Positions 17,699 through 26,102 of a stretch of DNA of 64,000 nucleotides are shown piece by piece (position 1 is the first letter of the stretch; every line of letters begins with the position of its first letter). The translations under genes and the position numbers were made by a program. The notes under the pieces were generated by a model. It ran no database searches. It worked only from the letters and a program-made list of their open reading frames with translations, and was not told the origin of the DNA. The DNA lies in NCBI GenBank assembly GCA_050251715.1, contig JBFWMG010000004.1, positions 62,001-126,000 on the forward strand, read 5' to 3'. This stretch comes from JBFWMG01 sp050251715 (lineage in GTDB: Bacteria > Desulfobacterota > Desulfovibrionia > Desulfovibrionales > Desulfovibrionaceae).

Positions 17699-18988
17699 CT
17701 AGACCGTGGCGTCCCGCAGGGCGGCCATGTTGGCCCACACCTTGCGGAAGCCGCCGATGATATCGTCCATATCCGCCGTGGTGGCCGGGGGCCGCACGAT
17801 GAACAGCCACAACGCCTGCTGGTAGATGAGCCGCTCCGCCACCTCGCAGACAACCTTGGTGTAGTCCACGCTGCCCTTGTAGAACGGGCACTTGAAGGGG
17901 CACCCCTGCTCGCCGTAGGCGCGGGCTTCCTGGAAGATGGGGTTGGCGTAGAGGGGCCGCCAATAGCTGGGCGTGACCGGCACGCCCTCGGCCTGCAGCG
18001 CCTTGAGGATCACGGCGCGGTCCACGCCCGTGGCCGCCGCGTCGTAGCGCATGCCGTAGATGTGGTAGGCGTGCACCGCATCCGCGCCGATGCGCGGCGT
18101 GGTCAGGCCGGGCAGGCCCGCAAGCCCCTTTTCCAGGTGCTCGAAGAGCGTCTTGCGCACGGCGTTTTCCTTTGCCAGCTTGCGCAGGCGCGAACGCCCC
18201 AAGGCCGCTTCCATCTCGGTCATGCGGTAGTTCCAGCCGATGATGTTGGAGACGTATGACCGGGGCTGGCCCAGGATGATGGACTCGCCGTGGTTGCGGA
18301 TCATCTTGCACCGCTCGGCGAGCTGCTCGTCGTTGGTGGTGATCATGCCGCCCTCGCCCACCGGGAGGTTCTTGGTCTCCTGAAAGCTGAACACGCCCAT
18401 GTGGCCTATGTTGCCCACGCGCACGCCCTTGTACGACGCGCCGGGCGCCTGGGCGCAGTCCTCGATGACCACGAGGTTGTGCCTGGCGGCGATGGCCATG
18501 ATGGCGTCCATGTCGGCGGGATGGCCGAGCAGATGCACCGGGATGATCGCCTTGGTGCGCGGGGTCACGCACGCCTCCACCTTGGCGGGATCGAGACAAA
18601 AGGTGGTGTCTTCCACGTCGCAGAAGATGGGCACCGCGTTGTGGTGCAGCACGGCGGTGGCCGTGGCCGTGAAGGTGTACGGCGGCACGATGACCTCGTC
18701 GCCGGGGCCGACGCCCGCAGCGGCAAGGGCGCAGTGCAGTCCGGCCGTGGCCGAGTTCACGGCCAGGGCGTAGGCGGACTGGTTGAAGGCGGCGAATTCC
18801 TGCTCAAAGGCGCGGATTTCCACACCGCCCGCGAAGTTGCCCTTGGGCCCGGCGCCAAAGGTGGACAGCGCGCCGCGATCCAGCACGGCCATGACGGCCG
18901 CCTTGTCCGCATCGTCAATCACCGGGTAGGCGGGAAACGGCTCGGTGCGTACCGGCGCGCCGCCCAGAAGTGCCAGCGTATTGCTCAT
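17699..18988 (-). CDS. DegT/DnrJ/EryC1/StrS aminotransferase
   Basis: 429 residues. A PLP-dependent sugar aminotransferase with the catalytic lysine K206 in SFQETKNLPVGEGG, and family segments AVNSATAGLHCAL, GDEVIVPPYTFTAT and IEDCAQAPGA. In nonulosonate pathways a DegT enzyme (LegC or PseC type) installs the 4-amino group on a 4-keto-6-deoxy-GlcNAc nucleotide. The long C-terminus with a Cys pair (GCPFKCPF) is more like the 3-aminotransferases of other amino-sugars, so the product is uncertain. AAGGGA precedes the ATG. It lies between the two neuA-type genes. Confidence 0.88.
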   Translation of the reverse strand: MSNTLALLGGAPVRTEPFPAYPVIDDADKAAVMAVLDRGALSTFGAGPKGNFAGGVEIRAFEQEFAAFNQSAYALAVNSATAGLHCALAAAGVGPGDEVIVPPYTFTATATAVLHHNAVPIFCDVEDTTFCLDPAKVEACVTPRTKAIIPVHLLGHPADMDAIMAIAARHNLVVIEDCAQAPGASYKGVRVGNIGHMGVFSFQETKNLPVGEGGMITTNDEQLAERCKMIRNHGESIILGQPRSYVSNIIGWNYRMTEMEAALGRSRLRKLAKENAVRKTLFEHLEKGLAGLPGLTTPRIGADAVHAYHIYGMRYDAAATGVDRAVILKALQAEGVPVTPSYWRPLYANPIFQEARAYGEQGCPFKCPFYKGSVDYTKVVCEVAERLIYQQALWLFIVRPPATTADMDDIIGGFRKVWANMAALRDATV

Positions 18989-19017
18989 GATATATCCCTT
19001 CCGTCAGCAATGTGGTT

Positions 19018-20739
19018 TCAGTCTTTCACCGCGACGACAAACAACGCATCCGAGAGCCCGGCCTCGTCCACGGCCTGCTGTATGCCAGGTGTGGCGCCTA
19101 TGACCGCGTCGAGAAGCGGATTCTCCCGATAGCCCGACTTGAGCGACGCGGCCGAGACGAGATCCTGGAAATCCTGGCCAAAGGTCCAGACGCCAAGGGG
19201 CCGCAGGCCCGCCTTGTCCAGCATGATGGCCGCCGCCTTTTCCGTGAATATGTTGAGATGGTCCGGCGGATAGATGTGTCGGTAGGCCAGATCCGGGAAC
19301 AGCAGGTTGGACAGGGAGCTCAGCGACGGGTGGCGCGGCACCTCGAACACCGCCGCCGCCCCGGCCTCCATGTGCGCCGCGATGCCGCCAAGCAGCCCCA
19401 CCGGGTCGATGACGTGTTCCAGCACGTTGATCATGGAGACCACCGAAGCGCCCTTGAACACGTGGTTGCATTCGGGCGAGGGCAAAAAGCCCTGATGCAC
19501 GGTAAAGCCCCGCCGCCGGGCGAACGCCAGGGAGGCTGGGTCCGCCTCCACGCCCACGGGCGAGAAACCGAGCTCGCCAGCTGCGGTGAGCAGCTCGCCG
19601 GAGCCGCAGCCCACGTCCACCCATGTGCCACGCGACCGCACCAGTCCGGCCACGAACGCGGCCTTGGGCCGCGCGATCTGCTCCACGCGGCGCGCGAAGA
19701 TCGTGTCCTCAAGGTACATCGCGCCCTGGATGCACTTGTCCTCTTCCTCGCCCACGTACAATTTGGCCGTGGACTCCGGGTCGGGCGGGGTGAGCATGAA
19801 CACGTCGCCGCAATGGGAGCACACGCCAAAGGGGTAATCGTAAATCGTGGTGAACGGCGTATGCCCGTCGTGGCCGCAGATGGGGCAACGGGTGAGCCGC
19901 GCCATGCGGGTGGGCGCGTAGCGGTCGGCCACGGCCTTCTGGTCCGCCGCGGTGGCCACCCGCCAGTCAAGCGTCCGGTTCAGGCTCTTGAGGTCAAAGG
20001 GTTTGCCGAAACGGCGCGCCGCCTCCGGAAACGCCACCCAGGGGCTTGAGGCCGCCCCACCCGCAACGAGTTGCGCCTCGGCCCGCGCCAGATCGGCCGG
20101 GGTGTCGATGTCCAGGCTCTCGTCCTCGCCCATGACAAAGGGGAAGGCGGGCGCGGCAAAAAAGGAGCGCCGCTCCAAAAAATCCTGGGAGCGCATGACG
20201 TAGATGGCCCCGTTCTGCCGGAAGCACGGCGGCAGGGATTGGCGGGGTGCCTCCAGGAGCGCCACGTCCGCAAGGGGAGCAAGCCCCGTCCCGTCCATGA
20301 CAAACGCCTTGTGCGGATGGTGCGCCAGCTCGCACACGCTGATGCCGCTGGCCGCGCCGGAGGCGAAAAAGCCGTCCAGGCAACGGGTCACGTGCGCCGC
20401 CGTGCGCAGGGGCGAGGTGGGTTGCAGCAGCACAAAATACTCGGGCAGGCCTTCGGCGGCGCGCAGGGTCTCCAGGGCGTGGGCCACGGCGTCGCTGGAA
20501 AGCGACCCGTCCGTGGCCAGGGCCGCCGGGCGGTCGATGATCCGCGCACCCGCCAGGCGCGCCGCGTCCGCTATGGCCGCGTCATCCGTGGTGACGTACA
20601 CCCCGTCGATGCGCGGGCACCCCAGCGCCGCCTCCACGGCATGCGCCACGAGCGGACGCCCCGCCAGGAGAGCCAGATTCTTGCGGGGAAATCCCTTGGA
20701 GCCGCCCCGGGCCGTAATGATCGCAACGGTTCTTGGCAT
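19018..20739 (-). CDS. NeuA-type cytidylyltransferase fused to Zn-ribbon SAM methyltransferase
   Basis: 573 residues in one uninterrupted frame. Residues 1-225 are a CMP-nonulosonate synthetase: ARGGSKGFPRKN (10-21), LQPTSPLR (105-112) and SLDIDTPAD (208-215). After a linker come two CX2C pairs (C285/C288 and C307/C310), a Zn-ribbon, then a class I SAM methyltransferase with VDVGCGSGE (374-382) and NVLEHVIDP. The C-terminal part resembles the separate methyltransferase encoded at 26.1-27.1 kb. The fusion suggests that the activated sugar or its biosynthetic partner is methylated in a coupled step. AGGATG precedes the ATG. Domain calls are firm; the fusion's function is inferred. Confidence 0.9.
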   Translation of the reverse strand: MPRTVAIITARGGSKGFPRKNLALLAGRPLVAHAVEAALGCPRIDGVYVTTDDAAIADAARLAGARIIDRPAALATDGSLSSDAVAHALETLRAAEGLPEYFVLLQPTSPLRTAAHVTRCLDGFFASGAASGISVCELAHHPHKAFVMDGTGLAPLADVALLEAPRQSLPPCFRQNGAIYVMRSQDFLERRSFFAAPAFPFVMGEDESLDIDTPADLARAEAQLVAGGAASSPWVAFPEAARRFGKPFDLKSLNRTLDWRVATAADQKAVADRYAPTRMARLTRCPICGHDGHTPFTTIYDYPFGVCSHCGDVFMLTPPDPESTAKLYVGEEEDKCIQGAMYLEDTIFARRVEQIARPKAAFVAGLVRSRGTWVDVGCGSGELLTAAGELGFSPVGVEADPASLAFARRRGFTVHQGFLPSPECNHVFKGASVVSMINVLEHVIDPVGLLGGIAAHMEAGAAAVFEVPRHPSLSSLSNLLFPDLAYRHIYPPDHLNIFTEKAAAIMLDKAGLRPLGVWTFGQDFQDLVSAASLKSGYRENPLLDAVIGATPGIQQAVDEAGLSDALFVVAVKD

Positions 20740-20747
20740 GAGGCATC

Positions 20748-22805
20748 CTATTGGCGGCGCAGAGCGTTATAGAGTGCGCAATCCGAACTCAAGGTCTGCA
20801 CGGCGGGCATGAGATCCGAATAGTTCTTGTCGCGGTAGACGCGCTGGATGGTGAAGGAGATGTCATGGCTGCTCTCGATCATCTGCCCGATCTGGCGCAC
20901 CTGCTCCTCGGAGAAAAACACATCGTAGATCGTCCGCCCCTCCACGTCCGCAAAGACCAACCCCTTGTCGCCCATCCATTTCTTGATGTCCCAGTCGAAC
21001 AGCACGTCCACGTGCTTGCCCGCCTCCGGCAGGTTGTGGAAGAACGGGGCAAAGTCGTACATCAGCTCGATGTAGCGCCGCAGATTGTCCAGCGCCTTGT
21101 TGGCAAAGGCCGGATCGAGCGAACGCGCCGCAAGCAGGCGCGCGGCCTTCACGGCCACCTCCAGCCAGGGAGTGAAGCCGTCGCTGCCCGCGAGCACCGA
21201 ATACTTGTTGACCAGGTTGTCGCCCTCCTCGCCGCGCAGCAGCTTCTGGTAGTTGGCGTCCTCGGCATAATAGGCGGTCAGCTCCTCCACGGAATCGAAC
21301 AGCTCGCCCTTGGTCTCTCCCAGGAACGCGTCCATCTGCCGCTTGGCCACGCCGCCCTTTTCCAGAACCACCTGATGCGCCAGCTTGATCCACTCCCACA
21401 CGTCCAGGCCATGCTCGATGAGGAACCGGCGGATGGGGTTGAAGGTGTCGGCATTGTAGATGACCTGGATCACGTACTTGATCTCGGACAGGTAGCAGTA
21501 GTCCTCGAAGGACATGGTGCTTGTGCCCACGACCGCGCCCTCGATCTCGATGATCCGTTCGCCGTCGTATTCGCCGAACTGGCGGCAGATGACCCGGTGG
21601 CGGATGTCGAACTTGTACCGGTCGATGGTGTCCTGCAAGGTGAGCCACGTACCGTTGAGCAGCCGCAGGGTGAGGATGCTCATCCAGTTGAGGTTGGTCT
21701 CCGTAATCATGCGCAGGCCGTCCTCAAAGCTTTCCCGCGTTTCCTCGGGCAGCGGCATGATGATCTCGGTGTAGGAGTCGGCCTCGGCGTTCTTCACCGT
21801 CATCAGGGTGTCCCGCATGGCCGTGAGGGAGATGTTCTTGCGGCCGATGGCCTCCAGCGTGGGCGGATACAACGACTGCGCCGCCATGTTGAAGGGCAGC
21901 CCCCACTTGAGGATGCTTGATATCTCGACCATCCGCTCCTTGCGATTCTTGCCCGTGCTCATGACGATGTAGCGCGGCCAGTCATAGGTGTCCTGCAGGC
22001 GGCGGATGCCCTTGGCCAGCTCCACGTCCTTGGGAAACATGGCGAAGTTGTTGTCGCCGATGCACAGCTGGATATCGTGCCGTCCCGCATAGCGCTTGGC
22101 GCAGTATTCCAGGTCTTCCATGGTGCGCGCCACGCTCTGGAAGGTGATGTGCGAGTTCTTCTGCAAGCCCATGTGACAGAAGCGGCAGGTGAACGGGCAC
22201 CCCCGGTGGCTTTCGACAAAGGGATGCAGGTAGTCGTCGAAGAACTTGTCGAACAGCCCGGAAGTGTAGGGGCTCGGCACCTCGTCAAGGGGCGATATGC
22301 GCGGGCGCGGCGCCTGCTCGACCAGTGCGCCGGAATCCGGATCCAGGTAGAAGGTGCTCAACAGTTCGCCCTTGCGGCGGGGGTCCGCACCGGCCGCGAT
22401 CGTCTGGAATATTTCCAGGCAGGTGGCCTCACCCTCGCCCACGCAGCAGATGTCCACATACGGGTGCTCGCGCAAGAACGCCTCGCGCTTGTCGGATTCG
22501 AGCTCCAGCTCCGGCCCGCCCAGCAGGGTGTGGCACGCCGGATGGAGGCGCTTGGCTTTTTTCAGGACATGCAAGGCCAGCCTGCGGTTCCAGGAAAAAA
22601 AGCTGCCGCCGACGACATGAGGCTGGAATTCCTCAAAACCATCCCACAACGGCTCGGAATACTTGTACAGCCGCACCTCGATGTCGTCGGCCATGTGCTT
22701 CTTGGCATATGCCGCGATAAGCCCGATTCCCAGCGGCATCTGATAGGAGTGCAACCCCATTGTCCGATGCCGCACATCCGTCAACGCTACCCGCAATGTC
22801 GCCAT
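20748..22805 (-). CDS. Large radical SAM protein with B12-binding-like N-terminus
   Basis: 685 residues. A cobalamin-binding-like N-terminal region (PLGIGLIAAYAKK, LLGGPELEL, CCVGEGEATCL) leads into the radical SAM core, with C203, C207 and C210 in GCPFTCRFC. The C-terminal 250 residues are helical and unlike the other radical SAM gene in this operon. The gene has a strong GGAGGAG site and lies between neuB2 and the neuA fusion. B12-dependent radical SAM enzymes often methylate unreactive carbons. A glycan or nonulosonate substrate is likely from position alone. Confidence 0.87.
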   Translation of the reverse strand: MATLRVALTDVRHRTMGLHSYQMPLGIGLIAAYAKKHMADDIEVRLYKYSEPLWDGFEEFQPHVVGGSFFSWNRRLALHVLKKAKRLHPACHTLLGGPELELESDKREAFLREHPYVDICCVGEGEATCLEIFQTIAAGADPRRKGELLSTFYLDPDSGALVEQAPRPRISPLDEVPSPYTSGLFDKFFDDYLHPFVESHRGCPFTCRFCHMGLQKNSHITFQSVARTMEDLEYCAKRYAGRHDIQLCIGDNNFAMFPKDVELAKGIRRLQDTYDWPRYIVMSTGKNRKERMVEISSILKWGLPFNMAAQSLYPPTLEAIGRKNISLTAMRDTLMTVKNAEADSYTEIIMPLPEETRESFEDGLRMITETNLNWMSILTLRLLNGTWLTLQDTIDRYKFDIRHRVICRQFGEYDGERIIEIEGAVVGTSTMSFEDYCYLSEIKYVIQVIYNADTFNPIRRFLIEHGLDVWEWIKLAHQVVLEKGGVAKRQMDAFLGETKGELFDSVEELTAYYAEDANYQKLLRGEEGDNLVNKYSVLAGSDGFTPWLEVAVKAARLLAARSLDPAFANKALDNLRRYIELMYDFAPFFHNLPEAGKHVDVLFDWDIKKWMGDKGLVFADVEGRTIYDVFFSEEQVRQIGQMIESSHDISFTIQRVYRDKNYSDLMPAVQTLSSDCALYNALRRQ

Positions 22806-22820
22806 GCCTCGCTCCTCCGC

Positions 22821-23861
22821 CTATCCCTGGTCCGCAATCTGCGCCCAGCGGATCTGCTCGTTGACGGCGATGTCCATTGCCGCCCGTTTACCCAGCAACC
22901 CGTCGAAATTTTCAGCTTTTATCTCACCGGTACCGGGCCGCTTGACCCAGATGTTGTCCATGGAGAACGACTCGCCCGCCCGGATGGGCGCGATGGCCAC
23001 CACACAAGCGTAGGCAAAATCGATGGTGGGCTGCTCCTCGGCCAGAATGGCCTTTGATCCGCCACGCGCCGCATGGATGGCGCGGCTTCCCTCTATGAGC
23101 TGGGCCAGTTCGGCGGGGTCCATGGAGATGGGCACGTCCGGGCCGGGCCAACCCTTGTCCGAGGTGTAGTGCCGCTCCAGGATGGACGCGCCCAGCGCCA
23201 CCGCCCCCAGGCAGGGGTAGTTGGTCAGGCAGTGGTCAGACAGGCCCACCACCGCGTCGGGGAACGCATCGGCCAGGTCGGCCAGCGCCCCCAGGCGCAC
23301 CTTGTCGTAGGGCGTGGGATACATGCTGGTGCAGTGCATGAGCGCGTAGGGAACCCCGTGGCGCCGCAGGATTTCGACGGATTTCGCCACGCCCTCCAGA
23401 TCGTTCATGCCCGTGGACAGGATGACCGGTTTGCCGAAGCGGGCGATGTGCTCCACCAAGGGATAGTTGTTGCACTCGCCGGACCCGATCTTGTAGGCCG
23501 GAACGCCCATCCGTTCCAGCTGGTCCGCCGCGGCGCGGGAAAACGGCGTGCTCAGGTAGATCATGCCCTTGCCCAGGGCATGGGCCATGAGCTCGCGGTC
23601 CTGCGCCTCGGTCAGCGCACAGCGGCTCATGATGTCCCAGATGGACACCGTGGCGTTGCCGGGAATCACGTCGTTGGGGATCATCTCGTCCTCGATGACG
23701 TGACACTGGAACTTGACGCACTCGCAACCGGCGGCGGCCGCGGTGTCGATCATGTCCCTGGCCTTGGCCATGTCGCCCTCGTGGTTGATGCCGATCTCGG
23801 CGATGACCAGCGGCGGATGGGCCGGACCGATCCGGCGGCCCGCTATGACGATCTCGTTCAT
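22821..23861 (-). CDS. neuB: Nonulosonic acid synthase (NeuB/PseI type, copy 2)
   Basis: 346 residues. A PEP-dependent synthase with VIAEIGINHEGD, CVKFQCH, AYKIGSGE, ILSTGMND, GLSDHC and ILERHYTSDKGWPGPD, followed by a SAF-like C-terminal lid ending GLLGKRAAMDIAVNEQIRW. It differs clearly from the copy at 6.7 kb (for example GSGECNN in place of GSTDLTY), so the two probably use different hexosamine acceptors. GAGGGGAG precedes the ATG at 23859-23861. It directly follows the amidotransferase gene, fitting a legionaminic- or pseudaminic-type product with an amidino substituent. Confidence 0.9.
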   Translation of the reverse strand: MNEIVIAGRRIGPAHPPLVIAEIGINHEGDMAKARDMIDTAAAAGCECVKFQCHVIEDEMIPNDVIPGNATVSIWDIMSRCALTEAQDRELMAHALGKGMIYLSTPFSRAAADQLERMGVPAYKIGSGECNNYPLVEHIARFGKPVILSTGMNDLEGVAKSVEILRRHGVPYALMHCTSMYPTPYDKVRLGALADLADAFPDAVVGLSDHCLTNYPCLGAVALGASILERHYTSDKGWPGPDVPISMDPAELAQLIEGSRAIHAARGGSKAILAEEQPTIDFAYACVVAIAPIRAGESFSMDNIWVKRPGTGEIKAENFDGLLGKRAAMDIAVNEQIRWAQIADQG

Positions 23862-23882
23862 GCGCTTGCTCCCCTCATGCTA

Positions 23883-25094
23883 TCAGGACACCTGGTGCCG
23901 CAGCTTCCACTCGCCATTTTCCCGTTTCCACAGGTGCGGCGAGCGGGCCGTGTCGATGACTTCGTGGAACCGCTCCTCGGTGATGCCCATGTAGTCGAGG
24001 ATTTCCTGGAAATACTTGGCCGGGAACTCGTGGTCGTAACGGCGCACCAGGGCCACGCCCTCTTCGCGGGTGATCTTGCCGTTGCGGACTTCCTGGGCTG
24101 CGTCATAGGTGGCGCGGCCAATGCCGAACTTGATGAACGTCGTATAGTAATGCAAGGGGTCTATACGGTCGTCGATGGAACTGTATTTGGAATACGAGCC
24201 CTCGGTGCGCTCGGGGTTGGCCCGGAAGCCGGTGTTCTCCACCGCGTAGTAGTAGCACTCCTGGGGATCCCAGCGCAGGTAGTAGCCCAGGTAATGGACC
24301 TCCGCCCCAATGGCCTGCAACCGCTCGGGCTCGACAGGCAGATAGGGGTTCAGTTCATTGCGGGACACGCCATACTCGTCCAGCAGTTCCCGCGCGGTCG
24401 CGCCGCCCAGCACCAGCCTGTCCACGTCCGGCTCGACCATGAAGAACTTGGGATCCATGGTGGGCCGGTCGTTTTCCTTGATGTTGTTGCCGTACTCCGC
24501 CTGGTTTTCGCCGTAAAAGATGAGCGGCACCTTGTGGAAGGCCGCAAACCGGGGGCCGACGAGCTTTTGGCCGATGATGAACGGCTGGAAGGGATGGCAC
24601 AGCCGCTCGAAGGCGAGCCTGGTCAGCAGCCGGTGCACCCTGCCGTTGGGTGACACGAGCACGTTGTCAAACCCGGACTCGATCCAGTTCTGAAAATTGC
24701 GCCATCCGATTTCCGTATACCGGTGCGGGGTCCACGTCACGGTCAGCGGGTTCATGCCGTACTTGTACTTGAGCACGTGCGCGGCAAAGGCGCTGTCCTT
24801 GCCGCCGCTGCCGGGCACGATGCAGTCGTAGCCGCCATCGCTGCCGCGGTGTCTGGCGCACAACTCCTTGAGCTGTTCCTCACGCGCCTTCCAATCGATG
24901 ACGTTTTCCTTGATGTCGGCAAAGGTGCAGGCGCTGCAGACGCCGTGTGCGTCAAACTCGATGGTGGGCTTGGGATCGCCCGGCTTGCTGCGAAACTCCA
25001 CAACCGAGCCGGGACGCTGGTTGGAGATCACGCATCGCGTGCAATACCGCACACCGCTCGGCAACCCATAATACGCTTCAAGTCCGTCGCTCAT
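23883..25094 (-). CDS. N-acetyl sugar amidotransferase (PseA/WbpG-like)
   Basis: 403 residues. The family uses ATP and ammonia, usually with a HisH/HisF-type partner, to convert an N-acetyl group of a sugar into an acetamidino group, as in PseA for pseudaminic acid and WbpG for diamino-uronates. Visible are the Zn-binding cysteines C18/C21 and C53/C56 and the PP-loop GSGGKDS (95-101) of ATP-pyrophosphatases. No hisH/hisF-like partners are in the window. GGAG precedes the ATG at 25092-25094. It is the first biosynthetic gene after the regulator. Function by family is good; the exact sugar is unknown. Confidence 0.88.
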   Translation of the reverse strand: MSDGLEAYYGLPSGVRYCTRCVISNQRPGSVVEFRSKPGDPKPTIEFDAHGVCSACTFADIKENVIDWKAREEQLKELCARHRGSDGGYDCIVPGSGGKDSAFAAHVLKYKYGMNPLTVTWTPHRYTEIGWRNFQNWIESGFDNVLVSPNGRVHRLLTRLAFERLCHPFQPFIIGQKLVGPRFAAFHKVPLIFYGENQAEYGNNIKENDRPTMDPKFFMVEPDVDRLVLGGATARELLDEYGVSRNELNPYLPVEPERLQAIGAEVHYLGYYLRWDPQECYYYAVENTGFRANPERTEGSYSKYSSIDDRIDPLHYYTTFIKFGIGRATYDAAQEVRNGKITREEGVALVRRYDHEFPAKYFQEILDYMGITEERFHEVIDTARSPHLWKRENGEWKLRHQVS

Positions 25095-25154
25095 ACGCCC
25101 ATCTCCGTAAACAAATCTTTACCAGACCCAGTACGGGCACCATGCCGCCCGCCG

Positions 25155-25679
25155 TCACACCACGCGCCAATGAGGCCGGGCCAGAAAGACCTCCCGCCCC
25201 CCGGCGAACTCCTCATCGGAGACCGCCATCACCCGCAACAGACGGTTGATCTTTTTTTCCGTGGACAACCGCATGGCTTCCAGCTTGTCCCTGTTCACAT
25301 CGCCGACAATGAGCACGTCGATGAGGCCCGAATCCTTTCCTTGGGCGTAGTCATCCAGAATATAAACCCGCTGGACAACGCCAAGGTTGGCCATGACCTG
25401 CTCGATGATCCTGTCGATGCCAAGATATTTCCGGACAATGGAATGGATTTCCGGGAAAAAGGGATGCGTGGTGTCGGCACGAAACAGAATGGACCGCCCA
25501 CTTTTCTCCTTGGACAGGTATCCCGCCTGGGACAGCTTATCGAGTTCGTCCTTGATGGCGGCGGGAGACACGGAAAATTCCTGGGCAAGCTCCCGCAGAT
25601 AACTGGAGACGCCTGGATTCAGGAATAATTTCAGCAACACCCGGATGCGTGTCTTGGAGGTGAAAAGTTCGGTCAGCAT
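25155..25679 (-). CDS. Winged-helix regulator with degenerate nucleotidyltransferase-like domain
   Basis: 174 residues. Residues 1-75 form a winged-helix DNA-binding domain (SYLRELAQEFSVSPAAIKDEL, then a GYLSKEKSGRSILF wing). The rest resembles a minimal nucleotidyltransferase fold (VQRVYILDDYAQGKDSGLIDVLIVGDVN) in which the usual GS and paired Asp residues are incomplete, so catalysis is doubtful. It stands at the head of the glycan operon, 60 bp before the amidotransferase gene, and a palindrome overlaps its start codon. It probably regulates the island and itself; that is inference from position. Confidence 0.82.
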   Translation of the reverse strand: MLTELFTSKTRIRVLLKLFLNPGVSSYLRELAQEFSVSPAAIKDELDKLSQAGYLSKEKSGRSILFRADTTHPFFPEIHSIVRKYLGIDRIIEQVMANLGVVQRVYILDDYAQGKDSGLIDVLIVGDVNRDKLEAMRLSTEKKINRLLRVMAVSDEEFAGGREVFLARPHWRVV

Positions 25680-25772
25680 TTGCTATTACGTTAGCAAAAA
25701 CCAAACGATAAGACAATGAAAAATTAGCAAAACAACATTGGAAAAAATGGCAAATAATCCACAACATGTCAA
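25679..25772 (-). promoter_or_regulatory. Promoter/operator region of the glycan-island regulator
   Basis: TTTGCTA (25679-25685) and TAGCAAA (25692-25698) form an inverted repeat with a 6-nt spacer that touches the regulator's start codon. TTAGCAAAA occurs again at 25724-25732. Upstream on the minus strand TTGACA (25767-25772) is a candidate -35 with a weak CATTTT -10 at 25744-25749. The stretch is markedly AT-rich. From about 25800 to 26102 I see no further feature. Autoregulation is the natural reading, by pattern only. Confidence 0.45.
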
Positions 25773-26102
25773 TATAAAATAATATTCTCGCCATACTTGT
25801 CGGCACATATTCTCGTCGCCGCAACCATATGAAAGGACATCCGACAGGCACGGCCTCCCCTAAAAAACCGCACCCCGCCGCACAGAAAAGGACTGCGGCC
25901 ATGCGCAGGCCGTTGCCCAGCATTCCCACCAACAGCACGACAGACCATATGCGAAAAAGAATGGCGGGCGCCCCCGACCGCCTGGATCAAGGGGCCGATA
26001 CCCTGCGCCACCGCCTTGTGGCGCTTTGCCCCACTGGTCAAACCAACAGTACATGGGCCGGATCATCTCCTTGTGTGAGGCAAAGAGACGACACGCCCCC
26101 GG

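Noticed and set aside
25537..25938. Minus-strand frame upstream of the winged-helix regulator
   Set aside because: It overlaps the regulator in another frame and covers the AT-rich promoter region, so it is not coding.
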